From Alphaproteobacteria bacterium (GTDB taxonomy: Bacteria; Pseudomonadota; Alphaproteobacteria; Micavibrionales; Micavibrionaceae), in contig JAEUKN010000004.1 in NCBI GenBank assembly GCA_016794305.1, positions 17,757 to 81,756 of the forward strand: a stretch of 64,000 nucleotides of DNA, given 5' to 3'. This document shows, one piece after another, positions 1-9,977 of the stretch (positions within the stretch are counted from its first letter, which is position 1; each line of letters opens with the position of its first letter). The notes below the pieces were generated by a model. That model did not search any database and had not been told where the DNA came from. It was given only the letters and a program-made list of their open reading frames with translations. Made by a program: the position numbers and the translations under genes.

Positions 1-2172
1 GCGCCAATTTTAGCAGAAACCCCGAAATCTTTTGTGGAAACTACAAAGCAAGATCAAACTTTGGCACAGGCTTTAAAAACTTCGGGTGATGCTGCCGACA
101 AAATTGCAGATCAATCTGTGGCCGTACCCGAGGCAGCAACGAAAACTGAAGCGGCCCCTAAAGATACTCAAAAAGAAGATGTGACTTCAGTTGTTATATC
201 GGAAAAAACTGTTGAAACAAGGTCAGAGTCCGCTGTTCGTCAATCTGCGGAAACTCAAAAAACCGAGTCTGCGCAATCGGTGCCTGTGATAGAAGAAAAA
301 GCGCAGAGTGAGACACAAGATGAAATCTCACAGATTGCGCAAAAAATTCAGGAAAAAATCGAAGAAAGATTATTGAACGAGAAAAGCAGCTTGGCTGAGC
401 TGGTGCAAGAAGATGAAAAATCGTCGCCGCTGCATCAAATTCAAATCGTCAAACTGTTGAGTGATTTGGGCGAGCGGCTTAGGAAAAGCGAGCGGGAGCG
501 GGAGATTCTTTGGAAAGAGGTTGAAACTTGCCGCAAGCAAATTGATGGCTTGGGTGAAAAAAACACTAAGGCCGAAGAAGCCTATAAAAATTTGCAACAA
601 GAGGCGAGCGATAAGGAAGTTCAAATCAAGTCTTTGGTTGAAAAACAAACTGAGTTGAATGAATTGCTCAGCACGCAAAAAACGCAATTTGAAGCCGGCC
701 AAGCCGAGCAAAATGCCCTGAAAGCAAAACTTGAAGAGAAGCTAACCAGTCTTGAAACCTCGACCGGCAGTGCGATTGTGCGGGTTGAGGACGCGATTGC
801 GGAAAACACCAAATTATCTAAACGAGTTGAGCAATTGGGGCAGGATAAAGCGCGGTTGCTGCATAAATTGGATTTGATGGAAGAAACCCTGACACAGACC
901 CAAGACGCATTGAAGGCCAAAGCTTTAGTGCTTCTGACCGATCAGGCGATTGCGGCGCAGACAAACTTGCCGCAAACTCCGGCCTGGAGCGGCGATGACA
1001 CCTTGAAACTTTCAGCTGTACCGCAGGAAGGGCGCGCGGAAAATTTGGCTGTAGGGATCGCCACATCCTTCAGGCCTGATCAACGTGCGCGCGCTCAGAA
1101 TAAGGCATTTTTAGCGGCCTTGCTGATTTTGGGAATGGCAAGCGGCGTTCTGCTAGGGGTAATTGGTCAAAATTATTTTGGACAGGCAGCCAAAGATAGT
1201 GCTGCCGCTTCTCCAATACCCACGGAGCAAAAAAAAACTCTGGAGTCCCAGCTCCTTGATCCCCGCAAAATTGAGCTGAACGCAAATGAAGAAACCGAAG
1301 GCCAGACGGCGTTGATGGGCCAAATTGCAACGTTGGCCAATCAAATTGAACCGGGAAGCGCACAGGAAAAATCATCCACACCACAATCTTTGCTTGCGGC
1401 AAAATCGCTGGATGTGATTGGAAGTGAGCAGGCGTTTGAATCGGCGCTGAAGGCTCAAAACCTCGCAGTGAAAGAGTTTAAGCAAAAAACCCCAAAAACT
1501 CCACCAAAGGAACGGATTCAACCGGATCAGTCTTTGCCCGATGCGGCAAAATCGCTTGAGGAGAAAGCCTTTGCAAATAATGCGGCTGTGCAATATCAAT
1601 TGGCCAATCTATACGCAACGGGCAAGGATGGTGTCACCGAAAATCATGATCGTGCCGCGAAATGGTTTTTTGAGGCTGCTCACCACGATATCGCCGCGGC
1701 GCAATTTAATCTGGCAGTCCTGACAGGACAGGGGGTGGGCGTGAGTAAGGATGCTGCTGCCTCGGTTAATTTGTATCGCGTGGCGTCTGCCAATCACTAT
1801 CCACAAGCGGATTATAATCTGGCGATAGCCTATATTGACGGCGTTGGCGTGGAGTATAACCCAATTATTGCCGCGAATTATTTTCAACGTGCTGCAGCGG
1901 GGGGAATGGTTGAGGCTGCTTATAATCTTGGGCTCTTGAATGAAAATGGGTTGTTGGGCGAATCGCAACCTGATGAAGCGGTGTTCTGGTATGGTTTGGC
2001 TGCGCAAAGCGGGAATGTTCAGGCTTCTGACGCTCTGCGGGATATTAAAAAGCAACTCTCTTTAAGTGATGAAGATGCAGCCAATATCATGAAAAAAATG
2101 GCTCAATCGCATCCGGCCTTTATGAATGATCGGGGTGAGGCTGCTCTTCCTGCGTCACATTCAAAATCATAA
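1..2172 (+). CDS. PodJ-like coiled-coil / single-TM / Sel1-repeat protein, 5' end outside window
   Basis: The frame is open from base 1, so the gene probably starts upstream; the first in-window start codon is a GTG at 34 with no convincing ribosome site. Numbered from that GTG, there is an acidic low-complexity region (about 1-125), a long coiled coil rich in E, K and Q (about 125-300), one membrane segment (about 356-378, AFLAALLILGMASGVLLGV), a linker, and about four Sel1/TPR-like repeats (about 512-665, e.g. AQFNLAVLTGQGVGVSKD). Cytoplasmic coiled coil, one TM and periplasmic Sel1 repeats is the architecture of the Caulobacter polarity factor PodJ, but the C-terminal peptidoglycan-binding domain of PodJ is not visible. 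A polar scaffold is an inference; a generic Sel1 envelope protein is the alternative. It lies directly before nuoF. Confidence 0.8.
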   Translation, partial: APILAETPKSFVETTKQDQTLAQALKTSGDAADKIADQSVAVPEAATKTEAAPKDTQKEDVTSVVISEKTVETRSESAVRQSAETQKTESAQSVPVIEEKAQSETQDEISQIAQKIQEKIEERLLNEKSSLAELVQEDEKSSPLHQIQIVKLLSDLGERLRKSEREREILWKEVETCRKQIDGLGEKNTKAEEAYKNLQQEASDKEVQIKSLVEKQTELNELLSTQKTQFEAGQAEQNALKAKLEEKLTSLETSTGSAIVRVEDAIAENTKLSKRVEQLGQDKARLLHKLDLMEETLTQTQDALKAKALVLLTDQAIAAQTNLPQTPAWSGDDTLKLSAVPQEGRAENLAVGIATSFRPDQRARAQNKAFLAALLILGMASGVLLGVIGQNYFGQAAKDSAAASPIPTEQKKTLESQLLDPRKIELNANEETEGQTALMGQIATLANQIEPGSAQEKSSTPQSLLAAKSLDVIGSEQAFESALKAQNLAVKEFKQKTPKTPPKERIQPDQSLPDAAKSLEEKAFANNAAVQYQLANLYATGKDGVTENHDRAAKWFFEAAHHDIAAAQFNLAVLTGQGVGVSKDAAASVNLYRVASANHYPQADYNLAIAYIDGVGVEYNPIIAANYFQRAAAGGMVEAAYNLGLLNENGLLGESQPDEAVFWYGLAAQSGNVQASDALRDIKKQLSLSDEDAANIMKKMAQSHPAFMNDRGEAALPASHSKS

Positions 2173-2288
2173 TGCCGATTCTGGGTGTTGCGGCTTGGGT
2201 AAGTTTCCTTTATATATCATGTGTATCGCGAGCTTGAGTTGAGAGATGGCGATATAAAAATCATTCACCCGTTGCGGAGTATTCAGGA

Positions 2289-3581
2289 ATGCTGGCTGAT
2301 CAGGATCGTATTTTTACCAATATTTATGGCTGGGAGTCGTTTGCGCTGGGGGCTGCGCGCGCGCGCGGCGATTGGGATGGAACGGCGGAAATCCTGGCCA
2401 AGGGGCGCGATTGGATCATATCGGAAATGAAGGCCTCCGGCCTGCGGGGCAGGGGGGGCGCAGGCTTTCCCACCGGCATGAAATGGTCCTTTATGCCCAA
2501 GGAGTCAGATGGCCGCCCGCATTATCTGGTGATTAATGCCGATGAATCGGAGCCCGGAACTTGCAAAGACCGTGACATCTTGCGCCATGAACCGCATAAA
2601 TTGCTCGAAGGGGCCCTGATCGCCGGTTTTGCGATGGGCGCGCACCGGGCCTATATCTATATTCGCGGCGAATTTTATAACGAAGGATCGACCATTAACC
2701 GCGCGATTAAAGAGGCATATGAGGCAGGATTGCTTGGCAAAAACGCTTGCGGGTCCGGGTGGGATTTTGATGTGATCTTGCATCGCGGCGCGGGGGCCTA
2801 TATTTGCGGCGAAGAAACCGCGTTGATTGAAAGTATTGAAGGCAAAAAAGGCCAACCGCGCAATAAACCGCCATTTCCGGCGGGGGCCGGGCTCTATTCC
2901 TGCCCAACTACGGTCAATAATGTTGAAACCATTGCGGTGGCGCCAACCATTCTACGCCGCGGTGGGGCTTGGTTTGCGGGATTGGGACGTGATGAGAAAA
3001 ACACCGGAACTAAACTTTTCTGCATCTCCGGCCATGTTAATCATCGCTGCAATGTTGAGGAAGTCATGGGCATTTCGCTGCGTGAACTCATTGAAAAACA
3101 TGCGGGCGGTGTGCGCGGCGGATGGGATAATTTGCTTGCAATTATCCCCGGCGGGTCGTCAACGCCGCTTTTGCCCAAGCATATTTGCGACACGGTGTTG
3201 ATGGATTTTGATTCGCTGCGTGCGGTCCAAAGCGGCCTGGGGACAGCCGGGGTGATCGTGATGGATAAATCCACCGATATTGTGGCGGCGATTGCACGCC
3301 TGAGCCATTTTTACATGCATGAAAGTTGCGGCCAATGCACCCCGTGCCGTGAGGGCACAGGCTGGCTCTATCGCATCATGCAACGTTTGGTGGTGGGCAA
3401 TGCAACGCTTGAAGAAATCGACATGCTGCTTGACCTAACCAAAGAAATTGAGGGCCATACGATTTGCGCCCACGGTGATGCTTCGGCGTGGCCGATTCAG
3501 GGGTTAATGCGGCATTTCAGACCCGAAGTTGAACGGCGCATCTTGGATTACCGTAAGGACGCCCCCCGTCACGCGGCTTGA
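2289..3581 (+). CDS. nuoF: NADH-quinone oxidoreductase subunit F (NuoF)
   Basis: Flavoprotein of the peripheral arm of respiratory complex I, which oxidises NADH through FMN and passes electrons to Fe-S cluster N3. Visible motifs: the Gly-rich nucleotide site [16 protein letters not shown] (about residue 51), the FMN-site region [17 protein letters not shown], and the [4Fe-4S] ligands [11 protein letters not shown] plus the later Cys in TICAHGDA. At 430 aa it is full length. The ATG at 2289 follows a short AGGA-type site. nuoE, normally immediately upstream, is not next to it: the Sel1 protein sits there. A small secreted Cys protein follows, and nuoG lies about 0.7 kb downstream. Confidence 0.98.
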   Translation: MLADQDRIFTNIYGWESFALGAARARGDWDGTAEILAKGRDWIISEMKASGLRGRGGAGFPTGMKWSFMPKESDGRPHYLVINADESEPGTCKDRDILRHEPHKLLEGALIAGFAMGAHRAYIYIRGEFYNEGSTINRAIKEAYEAGLLGKNACGSGWDFDVILHRGAGAYICGEETALIESIEGKKGQPRNKPPFPAGAGLYSCPTTVNNVETIAVAPTILRRGGAWFAGLGRDEKNTGTKLFCISGHVNHRCNVEEVMGISLRELIEKHAGGVRGGWDNLLAIIPGGSSTPLLPKHICDTVLMDFDSLRAVQSGLGTAGVIVMDKSTDIVAAIARLSHFYMHESCGQCTPCREGTGWLYRIMQRLVVGNATLEEIDMLLDLTKEIEGHTICAHGDASAWPIQGLMRHFRPEVERRILDYRKDAPRHAA

Positions 3582-3677
3582 TAAATTCTATTTCTATCAT
3601 TACTTCGTGATTTCGTGGTAAAATTTATAGGCGGGGGAGTGATAAAACCTCAGATATATGAAGGCATATGAGGGTAT

Positions 3678-4160
3678 ATGAGGGCGGCGTTGAAGCACGG
3701 ACAAAAAATTATTATTTTGCTGGGGTGTTTTTTAAGTCTATGGGGCCCTCTCCATGCGTCTGCAGCGGAAACGCAGGTCGGCACGCCTCAAGCGATTGAC
3801 AAATCACGCTATGAACAATATCAAAAGCAAAGCGAAGCCTATGCCGCCTTCACGTTTAACCAGCTTTGCCTGCGTGACTATGAATTTTATCTAACCCCCC
3901 TGAAGCGCCCGCCAATGTATCAAAAACCCAATGTGGCGGTTGAGCTGCCCAAGGCCTGTAATTGCTATACGCGTGAGATTATGTCGAAAATTCCCGCGAG
4001 CGATATTATTCAATCCATGACCTTTATGTATGGCTATCAATCCAATCGCTTTGTCGCGCAGCAAAACCAGAAAATCCTCAGCAATAGCCGTACCGCCGAA
4101 AAAGTCATGAATTTTATGGATGACCCTTCAATTCGAAAAAAATGTGGCTTTAAACGCTAA
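3678..4160 (+). CDS. Secreted Cys-X-Cys protein inserted between nuoF and nuoG
   Basis: No recognised family. The N-terminus looks like a signal peptide (basic MRAALKHGQK, hydrophobic IIILLGCFLSLWG, then a site around HASAAE). The mature part has a spaced Cys pattern: a Cys in FNQLCLRDY, a CNC in LPKACNCYTREIM, and a final Cys in RKKCGFKR. The same layout (Cys, then CXC followed by T and a helix, then a late Cys) recurs twice over in the two secreted proteins encoded at 23632-25010, so I place it in the same family as a one-module member. The predicted location is the periplasm, possibly disulfide-bonded or metal-binding. The start region repeats ATATGAGGG, so an ATG 10 bases upstream exists in another frame. 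Confidence 0.8.
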   Translation: MRAALKHGQKIIILLGCFLSLWGPLHASAAETQVGTPQAIDKSRYEQYQKQSEAYAAFTFNQLCLRDYEFYLTPLKRPPMYQKPNVAVELPKACNCYTREIMSKIPASDIIQSMTFMYGYQSNRFVAQQNQKILSNSRTAEKVMNFMDDPSIRKKCGFKR

Positions 4161-4266
4161 ATTCTCCATTTTATCTTTGCCCGCAATGTGATAGTGCTAA
4201 CATGGCTGAAGAAAAGTTTCAGAGAGAATCACCATAGATCCCTGTTGGGTTTAATCGAGTGTTGCT

Positions 4267-6333
4267 ATGCCCAAATTAAAAATTAATAATACCGAAGTGG
4301 ATGTTCCCGCCGGGACTTCAATCCTGCAGGCCGCAGAATTGCTGGGATATGAAATCCCGCGCTTTTGTTATCATGATAAACTCAGTGTGCCGGCCAATTG
4401 CCGCATGTGCCTGGTGGAGGTTAAAGGCGCCCCCAAGCCCGTGGCATCATGCGCCATGTCGTGCGGGGAAAATATGGAGGTGTTCACGGCCTCCCCCATG
4501 GTCACCAAGGCCCGCCACGGTGTCATGGAAATGATGTTGATCAACCACCCGTTAGATTGCCCGATTTGTGATCAGGGCGGTGAGTGTGATTTGCAGGATC
4601 AGGCCTATGGCTATGGGTTTGATCGCTCGCGATATGCTGAGGACAAAAGGTCCAAACCCGACCCGGATATGGGGCCGCTGATCAAAACCGTGATGAATCG
4701 CTGTATTCAATGCACGCGGTGTGTGCGGTTTTCTGAGGAAATTGCCGGTGTTGCGGATTTGGGGATGCTTAATCGCGGCGAGGATTCAGAAATCACAACC
4801 TTTATTGAAAAGGCTGTCGGGTCCGAACTTTCGGGGAATTTGATTGATGTGTGCCCTGTGGGGGCCTTGACTTCCAAGCCCTATGCCTTTACCGCCCGCC
4901 CGTGGGAGCTGCGCAAAACCGAATCGATTGATGTTCATGATGCGGTGGGGGCCAATATCCGCATTGATTCGCGCGGCAATGAAGTGATGCGGATTTTGCC
5001 GCGTTTGAACGAATCGGTGAATGAGGAATGGATTGCGGATAAAAGCCGCTTTGCCTATGACGGGCTCAAACGTGCGCGGCTGGATCGGCCCTATGTGCGG
5101 GATGCCAACACGGGTGAATTGCGGGCGGCCGGTTGGGACGAAGCGCTCAAAATCGTTGCGGATAAAATCCGCGCTACGCCCCCCAATCGCGTTGCGGCGA
5201 TGGTGGGCGCGTTGTGTGAGGGCGAATCGATTTTCGCGCTTAAAGAGCTCATGATTTCTTTGGGGGTTAAAAATCTGGATTGCCGCACCGACGGCACGTT
5301 ATATGACCCGTCTGAACGCTGCGGTTATCTAATGAATTCCACCATTGCAGGGATTGATCAGGCCGATGTGATTCTTTTGATCGGGACCAATCCGCGTTGG
5401 GAAGCACCGCTGGTGAATGCGCGGATTCGCAAAAATATCCTCAGCCGCCGGATCAAGGTCGGCGTGGTGGGTGATCAGGTTGATTTAACCTACAAAACTC
5501 AATATATCGGCGCGGGGCTCGATAGCCTCAGCCATGATCACAGTTTTTTTGGGCTGCTTAAAAATGCGCAAAAACCGATGGTGATCATTGGTCAATCCGT
5601 ATTCCTCACGCCGCAGGGTGAGGCAGTCCATGCGCTCTTACATGATTTTGCGCAGGCGCATCACATTGTGCGCCAGGACTGGAACGGCTTTAACGTCCTG
5701 CAGATTGCCGCTTCGCGCGTCGGCGCACTGGATTTGGGCTTTGTCCCGCAGCAGGCAGGCCTCAATGCCTATGAAATCCTCGCGGCCTCGCAAAAGGATG
5801 AGCTGGATGTGCTCTATTTGATGGGTGTGGATGAATTTGACGTGGCGGCTTCGGTTGGTGAGAAAACTTTTGTGATTTATCAGGGGCACCACGGGGATCA
5901 GGGCGCGGCGCGGGCGGATGTGATTTTGCCCGGTGCGGCCTATACGGAAAAAGACGGGCTTTTTGTGAATACCGAAGGCCGCGTGCAAATGGCCCGCCGC
6001 GCGGTTTTTCCACCCGGCGAAGCGCGAGAGGATTGGAAGATCATTCGCGCGTTGTCTGATTATGCCGGCAGGTCGCTGCCCTATGATACAATCTTCCAAT
6101 TGCGGCAAAAACTCTGCGCCGCCCATCCGCATTTTGCCAAGGTGAATGAGATCAAGCACAGCCCGTGGGAGCCGTTCGGGAAAAAGGGCGAGATGGCGCA
6201 TACCGCCTTCACGCCGATCATCGACAATTATTATATGACCGATTCCATTTCGCGCAATTCGCCCACTATGGCGGCCTGTACGTTGGAATTTGTTGAAAAT
6301 CCCAAAAATAATTCCCTGCGAAAACAAGGTTAA
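4267..6333 (+). CDS. nuoG: NADH-quinone oxidoreductase subunit G (NuoG)
   Basis: Large Fe-S subunit of complex I, which carries electrons from NuoF and NuoE towards the quinone site. Ligand sets visible in order: the N-terminal [2Fe-2S] ferredoxin domain (PRFCYHD, then [11 protein letters not shown]), the His/Cys-ligated cluster ([20 protein letters not shown], about residue 97), a [4Fe-4S] set ([13 protein letters not shown]) and its fourth Cys in [15 protein letters not shown] molybdopterin-oxidoreductase-like domain follows without obvious cofactor function. At 688 aa it is the usual alphaproteobacterial or mitochondrial (NDUFS1) length, much shorter than the E. coli protein. Only about 32 bases separate it from nuoH. 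Confidence 0.98.
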   Translation: MPKLKINNTEVDVPAGTSILQAAELLGYEIPRFCYHDKLSVPANCRMCLVEVKGAPKPVASCAMSCGENMEVFTASPMVTKARHGVMEMMLINHPLDCPICDQGGECDLQDQAYGYGFDRSRYAEDKRSKPDPDMGPLIKTVMNRCIQCTRCVRFSEEIAGVADLGMLNRGEDSEITTFIEKAVGSELSGNLIDVCPVGALTSKPYAFTARPWELRKTESIDVHDAVGANIRIDSRGNEVMRILPRLNESVNEEWIADKSRFAYDGLKRARLDRPYVRDANTGELRAAGWDEALKIVADKIRATPPNRVAAMVGALCEGESIFALKELMISLGVKNLDCRTDGTLYDPSERCGYLMNSTIAGIDQADVILLIGTNPRWEAPLVNARIRKNILSRRIKVGVVGDQVDLTYKTQYIGAGLDSLSHDHSFFGLLKNAQKPMVIIGQSVFLTPQGEAVHALLHDFAQAHHIVRQDWNGFNVLQIAASRVGALDLGFVPQQAGLNAYEILAASQKDELDVLYLMGVDEFDVAASVGEKTFVIYQGHHGDQGAARADVILPGAAYTEKDGLFVNTEGRVQMARRAVFPPGEAREDWKIIRALSDYAGRSLPYDTIFQLRQKLCAAHPHFAKVNEIKHSPWEPFGKKGEMAHTAFTPIIDNYYMTDSISRNSPTMAACTLEFVENPKNNSLRKQG

Positions 6334-6365
6334 ACCTCAAATTTCACCCTTTATGGATCCGCACA

Positions 6366-7391
6366 ATGTTTTTTGAACAGCTTCGTCAATTTATCTCTCT
6401 CTATTGGATCGATGCGCTCTGCTTGATCGGTGTTATCGTGGCCTCGGCTGTGGTGATTATGGTGTTTGTGGCCCTTGTGACCTATGCTGAACGCAAGGTG
6501 TTGGGGGCGATGCAACGCCGCCAGGGACCCATGACCGTTGGGCCGTTTGGCTTGTTACAACCTTTTGCCGATGCGTTCAAACTCCTGTCCAAGGAAACCA
6601 TTATCCCGACACAGGCGAATAAGCCGGTGTTTTTTATGGCACCGATTTTGATTTTGACTTTGGCACTGGTGGCATGGTCGGTGATTCCGATCGGGGCGCA
6701 ATTGGTGCTCGCTGATATCAATGTCGGGGTGTTGTTTTTATTTGCCATTTCTTCACTTGGGGTTTACGGCGTGATTATGGCGGGGTGGGCGTCCAACTCT
6801 AAATACGCGTTTTTGGGCGGCTTGCGGTCGGCTTCGCAAATGGTGTCTTATGAGGTCTCCATGGGGTTGGTGATCGTCACGGTGATCTTATGCACGGGAT
6901 CAATGAATTTATCGGATATTGTGACGGCCCATCGCCCATTATGGGTGGATATTATGTTGTTGCCGATGTTGGGTATTTTCCTGATTTCCATTTTGGCGGA
7001 AACCAACCGCGCGCCGTTTGACTTACCCGAAGGGGAGTCTGAACTTTCGGGCGGTTTCATGGTGGAATATTCCGCCGGAACCTTTACGCTGTTTTTCCTT
7101 GGGGAATATATGAATATGGTGTTGATGAGTGCGATCACCACCATTTTGTTTTTGGGGGGATGGTTGCCGCCCTTTGGGATTGAGGCGCTGGCCATTATTC
7201 CCGGCCCAATTTGGTTTGTCATCAAAATCTGTGCGGTATTATTCTTTTATTTTTGGACGCGCGCGACCTTTCCGCGCTATCGTTATGATCAATTGATGCG
7301 TCTGGGCTGGAAAGTATTCTTGCCGTTTTCCATGCTCTGGGTGGTGGTGGTGGCCGGCGCACTGCTTTACAGCGGACAATTGCCGCAATAG
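6366..7391 (+). CDS. nuoH: NADH-quinone oxidoreductase subunit H (NuoH)
   Basis: Membrane subunit of complex I that forms the quinone-binding chamber where the peripheral arm meets the membrane. Around eight hydrophobic segments are visible over 341 aa. Signature stretches are [16 protein letters not shown] near residue 42 and the acidic loop [19 protein letters not shown] near residue 215, both diagnostic of NuoH/ND1. It lies between nuoG and nuoI in the canonical order and is probably co-transcribed with them. Confidence 0.98.
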   Translation: MFFEQLRQFISLYWIDALCLIGVIVASAVVIMVFVALVTYAERKVLGAMQRRQGPMTVGPFGLLQPFADAFKLLSKETIIPTQANKPVFFMAPILILTLALVAWSVIPIGAQLVLADINVGVLFLFAISSLGVYGVIMAGWASNSKYAFLGGLRSASQMVSYEVSMGLVIVTVILCTGSMNLSDIVTAHRPLWVDIMLLPMLGIFLISILAETNRAPFDLPEGESELSGGFMVEYSAGTFTLFFLGEYMNMVLMSAITTILFLGGWLPPFGIEALAIIPGPIWFVIKICAVLFFYFWTRATFPRYRYDQLMRLGWKVFLPFSMLWVVVVAGALLYSGQLPQ

Positions 7392-7418
7392 TTTCAATAG
7401 AACGAAAGACCAAGATAT

Positions 7419-7443
7419 ATTCGGTAAAACACATTCGGTAAAA
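7419..7443 (+). repeat. Short direct duplication in the nuoH-nuoI gap
   Basis: The 11-mer attcggtaaaa occurs at 7419-7429 and again at 7433-7443, just before the nuoI start. It belongs to a set of short near-tandem duplications seen in many gaps of this window. Confidence 0.7.
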
Positions 7444-7456
7444 TATAGGTTTTCAC

Positions 7457-7945
7457 ATGTCGGTACTTAAAATCACGCGATCTTTTCTGTTACTTGAAAT
7501 TATCAGGGGTATGTTTCTCACGCTCAAATATATGTTTTTTGTCCCGCGGGTGACGATCAATTATCCGTTTGAAAAGGGACCGCTGAGCCCGCGTTTTCGC
7601 GGTGAACATGCGCTGCGCCGCTACCCGAACGGCGAAGAGCGCTGCATTGCCTGTAAATTATGTGAGGCAATCTGCCCCGCCCAAGCCATCACGATTGAGG
7701 CCGAACCGCGCCCCGATGGATCACGCCGCACCACACGATATGATATTGATATGACCAAATGCATTTATTGCGGGTTGTGTCAGGAGGCATGCCCGGTGGA
7801 TGCGATTGTGGAGGGGCCAAATTTTGAATATGCGACACAAACGCGGGATGAGTTATTTTACAACAAACAAAAATTATTGGAAAATGGCGACCGTTGGGAA
7901 GCGCAAATCGCGCGCAATTTGGCCCAAACCGCGCCGTACAAATAA
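7457..7945 (+). CDS. nuoI: NADH-quinone oxidoreductase subunit I (NuoI)
   Basis: Ferredoxin-like subunit of complex I carrying two [4Fe-4S] clusters (N6a and N6b) that relay electrons to the terminal cluster in NuoB. Both ligand motifs are intact: [12 protein letters not shown] and [12 protein letters not shown], each followed by the usual Pro/Ala context. At 162 aa it is full length for alphaproteobacteria (TYKY type). It is the last nuo gene here: nuoJ, which normally follows, is absent and an RTX-like protein lies downstream, so nuoJ-N must be elsewhere. Confidence 0.98.
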   Translation: MSVLKITRSFLLLEIIRGMFLTLKYMFFVPRVTINYPFEKGPLSPRFRGEHALRRYPNGEERCIACKLCEAICPAQAITIEAEPRPDGSRRTTRYDIDMTKCIYCGLCQEACPVDAIVEGPNFEYATQTRDELFYNKQKLLENGDRWEAQIARNLAQTAPYK

Positions 7946-8054
7946 AGTTGTGCAAAACAAAAAAAATGGGTCGTTTTCTGTTCCGTTTGGTAAAAAAACG
8001 CCCTAGACTATCGTTGATTGACTACTCCTTACGAATTTTTTGTCGAGTTTTTGG

Positions 8055-9005
8055 ATGAAGTTAACTTTAAGAATTTTGGCCGGTTTGTGCGGGTGTGTGC
8101 TTCTGTACGCGCTTTATTGCCTCATCATGTTTTCTGCAGACAAACCGCGTGAATTTGTCTTTAAGGATCCTGTTCTCCCGCCCGAGTTATTGGCTGAACA
8201 AGAGGCAATGCGTAAATCCGCTTTAACATCTGAGCAGCAGTTAAAAAAGGACGCGGCCCTTGGTTTGTTGCAAAAAGCAATTGATGAGTCCCATTTAATT
8301 GAGGAAGACGCGAACAAGGATCGTTCGCCCACTTCGCCCGCCTCGGCAACATTGTCAATTCTAAACGGGTATTATATTGATGGGAAATTACCGGTTTATT
8401 TCTTGGGCATGAGTGACGGGAACACCGGCAAACGCCAGTCAGGGCCGCTTAATTTTAATGACCCCAAGCCGGTGATTGCCAGCTTGACCAGAAAAAATAT
8501 TTCCTGTAACCGCAATTCCGTGGGCAACGGGATGTTGATCGGAAATGATGTGGATAATATTATTGAGTGTGATTATCTCAATAAAGGTGCGGGGGCGGGT
8601 GATCGCTTGATTTTGGGCGGTCCCGGGGATGATAAAATCACAGATACTTTTGGCAACCGCATTGTCAATGGCGGCACCGGAAATGATACGATTGCGTTGG
8701 GCCCTGGGCGGTCCATCATAGTTTTGGAAGATGCGTGGGGCAATGATCACCTGACAGTTGATTGTATGGCTTCAAAAGTTTCGCCGAATCAAATTCCTGA
8801 TGATTTCCCATTCCCATGGACCTATAAAACCATGAATTTTATCATACTTTCCCCGCGACTGGATCCAAAACAAATTGTTTGGGACGGATCAACATTGGTG
8901 AATAAGGATGGTGGGGATCGGCTGACGATCAATGAAAATTGCTTTACCGTTGTACCGCCGATTGGTGCGGATGCCCAAAAACCGGCTGAAAATCCAACGC
9001 CGTAA
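8055..9005 (+). CDS. Membrane-anchored protein with RTX-like calcium-binding repeats
   Basis: Function unknown. I chose the ATG at 8055 (MKLTLRILAGL) over a TTG at 8040. An N-terminal hydrophobic segment (about residues 3-27) works as a signal anchor or uncleaved signal, followed by a linker with Pro/Glu/Lys. Near residues 160-225 there is a stretch like hemolysin-type nonapeptide repeats (GNDVDNIIECD, GGPGDDKITD, GGTGNDTIALGPG), which in known proteins form a calcium-loaded beta roll. Typical RTX proteins are larger, have many repeats and leave through a type I system; here there are only two or three repeats and an N-terminal anchor, so a periplasmic tethered domain is more likely. It lies about 110 bases after nuoI and could be co-transcribed. 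Confidence 0.75.
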   Translation: MKLTLRILAGLCGCVLLYALYCLIMFSADKPREFVFKDPVLPPELLAEQEAMRKSALTSEQQLKKDAALGLLQKAIDESHLIEEDANKDRSPTSPASATLSILNGYYIDGKLPVYFLGMSDGNTGKRQSGPLNFNDPKPVIASLTRKNISCNRNSVGNGMLIGNDVDNIIECDYLNKGAGAGDRLILGGPGDDKITDTFGNRIVNGGTGNDTIALGPGRSIIVLEDAWGNDHLTVDCMASKVSPNQIPDDFPFPWTYKTMNFIILSPRLDPKQIVWDGSTLVNKDGGDRLTINENCFTVVPPIGADAQKPAENPTP

Positions 9006-9025
9006 ATCCTGTTCCGTAAATCCTG
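9000..9025 (+). repeat. Direct duplication over the stop codon of the RTX-like gene
   Basis: The 12-mer ccgtaaatcctg is present at 9000-9011 and 9014-9025; the first copy contains the stop codon of the preceding gene. A weak GC-rich inverted repeat (gagccc/gggtctc) followed by a T run lies just after, near 9056-9086, and might terminate one or both converging genes. Confidence 0.6.
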
Positions 9026-9072
9026 CGCAGTGGTGAAAGTTCGTAAAATACTCTCAGAGCCCGTTCAGGGTC

Positions 9073-9723
9073 TCATACGTTTTTTGTAAAAAAATATGTA
9101 TTTTCTTCGGTAATCACCACATCCAACGGCTCATCATGCGGGTCTGTCGGGATATGATGCGGCCATAATTGTGACTCATAACCCCACCCGATGGTGACTA
9201 TGTCATGATGGCTCCTTAGATGTTTGATTGTGGCATCATAATGGCCCTGACCATAGCCCAAGCGCGCGCCGGTACGGTCAAACGCCAGAAGCGGCACAAA
9301 AATTATATCGGGGATTATATCGGAGAATATTTTGTTCGCGCCAGACTCAGTTTTCAAATCAATTTCGTCGATTCCGAATTTGTTGGGGGATAAGTGAGAT
9401 TCAGGGGTAAAAGGGTAAAATTTAAGCGGTTGTCCGCGGCCTATGACATGGGGAAGGCAAAGCGGCACCCCCTTATGCCACAGCGTCTTGATCAAATCCC
9501 GGGTGGGCATTTCATCGCGAATGGGAAGGTAAACGCCAATGGTTTTGGCCGAGCTCGTCGGCGTGTTTTGAAGAGAGTGTGCCATGACACTCAAGTGAGC
9601 GAGCAAATTAACAGCACGTTCGATCGCGCCGCCCAAATCAGGTTTGGCGGCAAAGCTTTTCGCGCGGCAATCTTTTGCCAAGTTTCGCAGATCTGATTTT
9701 GACATCGTCATAGGGGGGCTCAT
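9073..9723 (-). CDS. 5-formyltetrahydrofolate cyclo-ligase (MTHFS/YgfA)
   Basis: Converts 5-formyl-THF to 5,10-methenyl-THF with ATP in cytoplasmic one-carbon metabolism. Family features: an N-terminal basic helix (SKSDLRNLAKDCRAKS), GVYLPIRDEMPT, the C-terminal nucleotide-binding motif GARLGYGQGHYDATI and a late IGWGYESQ stretch. The frame is open up to 9876, but that extension has no family resemblance and runs into the 6S RNA. The plausible starts are ATGs at 9723, 9711 and 9705 (MTMSKSDLR), the last two fitting the family N-terminus as well. Location downstream of 6S RNA is the classic arrangement (ssrS-ygfA). Confidence 0.93.
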   Translation of the reverse strand: MSPPMTMSKSDLRNLAKDCRAKSFAAKPDLGGAIERAVNLLAHLSVMAHSLQNTPTSSAKTIGVYLPIRDEMPTRDLIKTLWHKGVPLCLPHVIGRGQPLKFYPFTPESHLSPNKFGIDEIDLKTESGANKIFSDIIPDIIFVPLLAFDRTGARLGYGQGHYDATIKHLRSHHDIVTIGWGYESQLWPHHIPTDPHDEPLDVVITEENTYFFTKNV

Positions 9724-9848
9724 GCAAAAGGGGAGAAAAGAGGGGGCCAAGAAGAGGGTGTGGGTTCGCGCGGGCAGCAAAGAGCCATCAAGAAACGAAC
9801 TGCAAAAAAGGATGAGAGCCACGCCAGCCGTGTCAACGAAAAATCCGC

Positions 9849-9974
9849 GATGACCCTGAAACCAGGTGGGCACCATATATCTAAGGCCACGGCCAAAGAC
9901 AGGGACAGTTCCCTCGCGAACTTATGTATCGGTCAGTGGGATTATAGTCAATCACGCACTGTGTAGCCCTCATC
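9849..9974 (-). ncRNA. ssrS: 6S RNA
   Basis: The gap between zapA and the cyclo-ligase gene on the minus strand holds a structured RNA. The predicted transcript begins GATGAGGGCTACACAGTGCG and ends near CAGGGTCATC; the first five bases (9974-9970) pair with the last five (9853-9849), closing a long rod. Internal arms flank an open central region, as in 6S RNA, which traps sigma70 RNA polymerase in stationary phase. The zapA - ssrS - fcl order is a known proteobacterial synteny. The ends are estimates; alphaproteobacterial 6S RNAs are often somewhat longer (about 150-160 nt), so the 3' end could extend towards 9820. Confidence 0.85.
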
Positions 9975-9977
9975 TCT

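Noticed and set aside
9724..9876. N-terminal extension of the 5-formyl-THF cyclo-ligase
   Set aside because: It overlaps the predicted 6S RNA and has no family likeness; ATG at 9723-9705 fits better.
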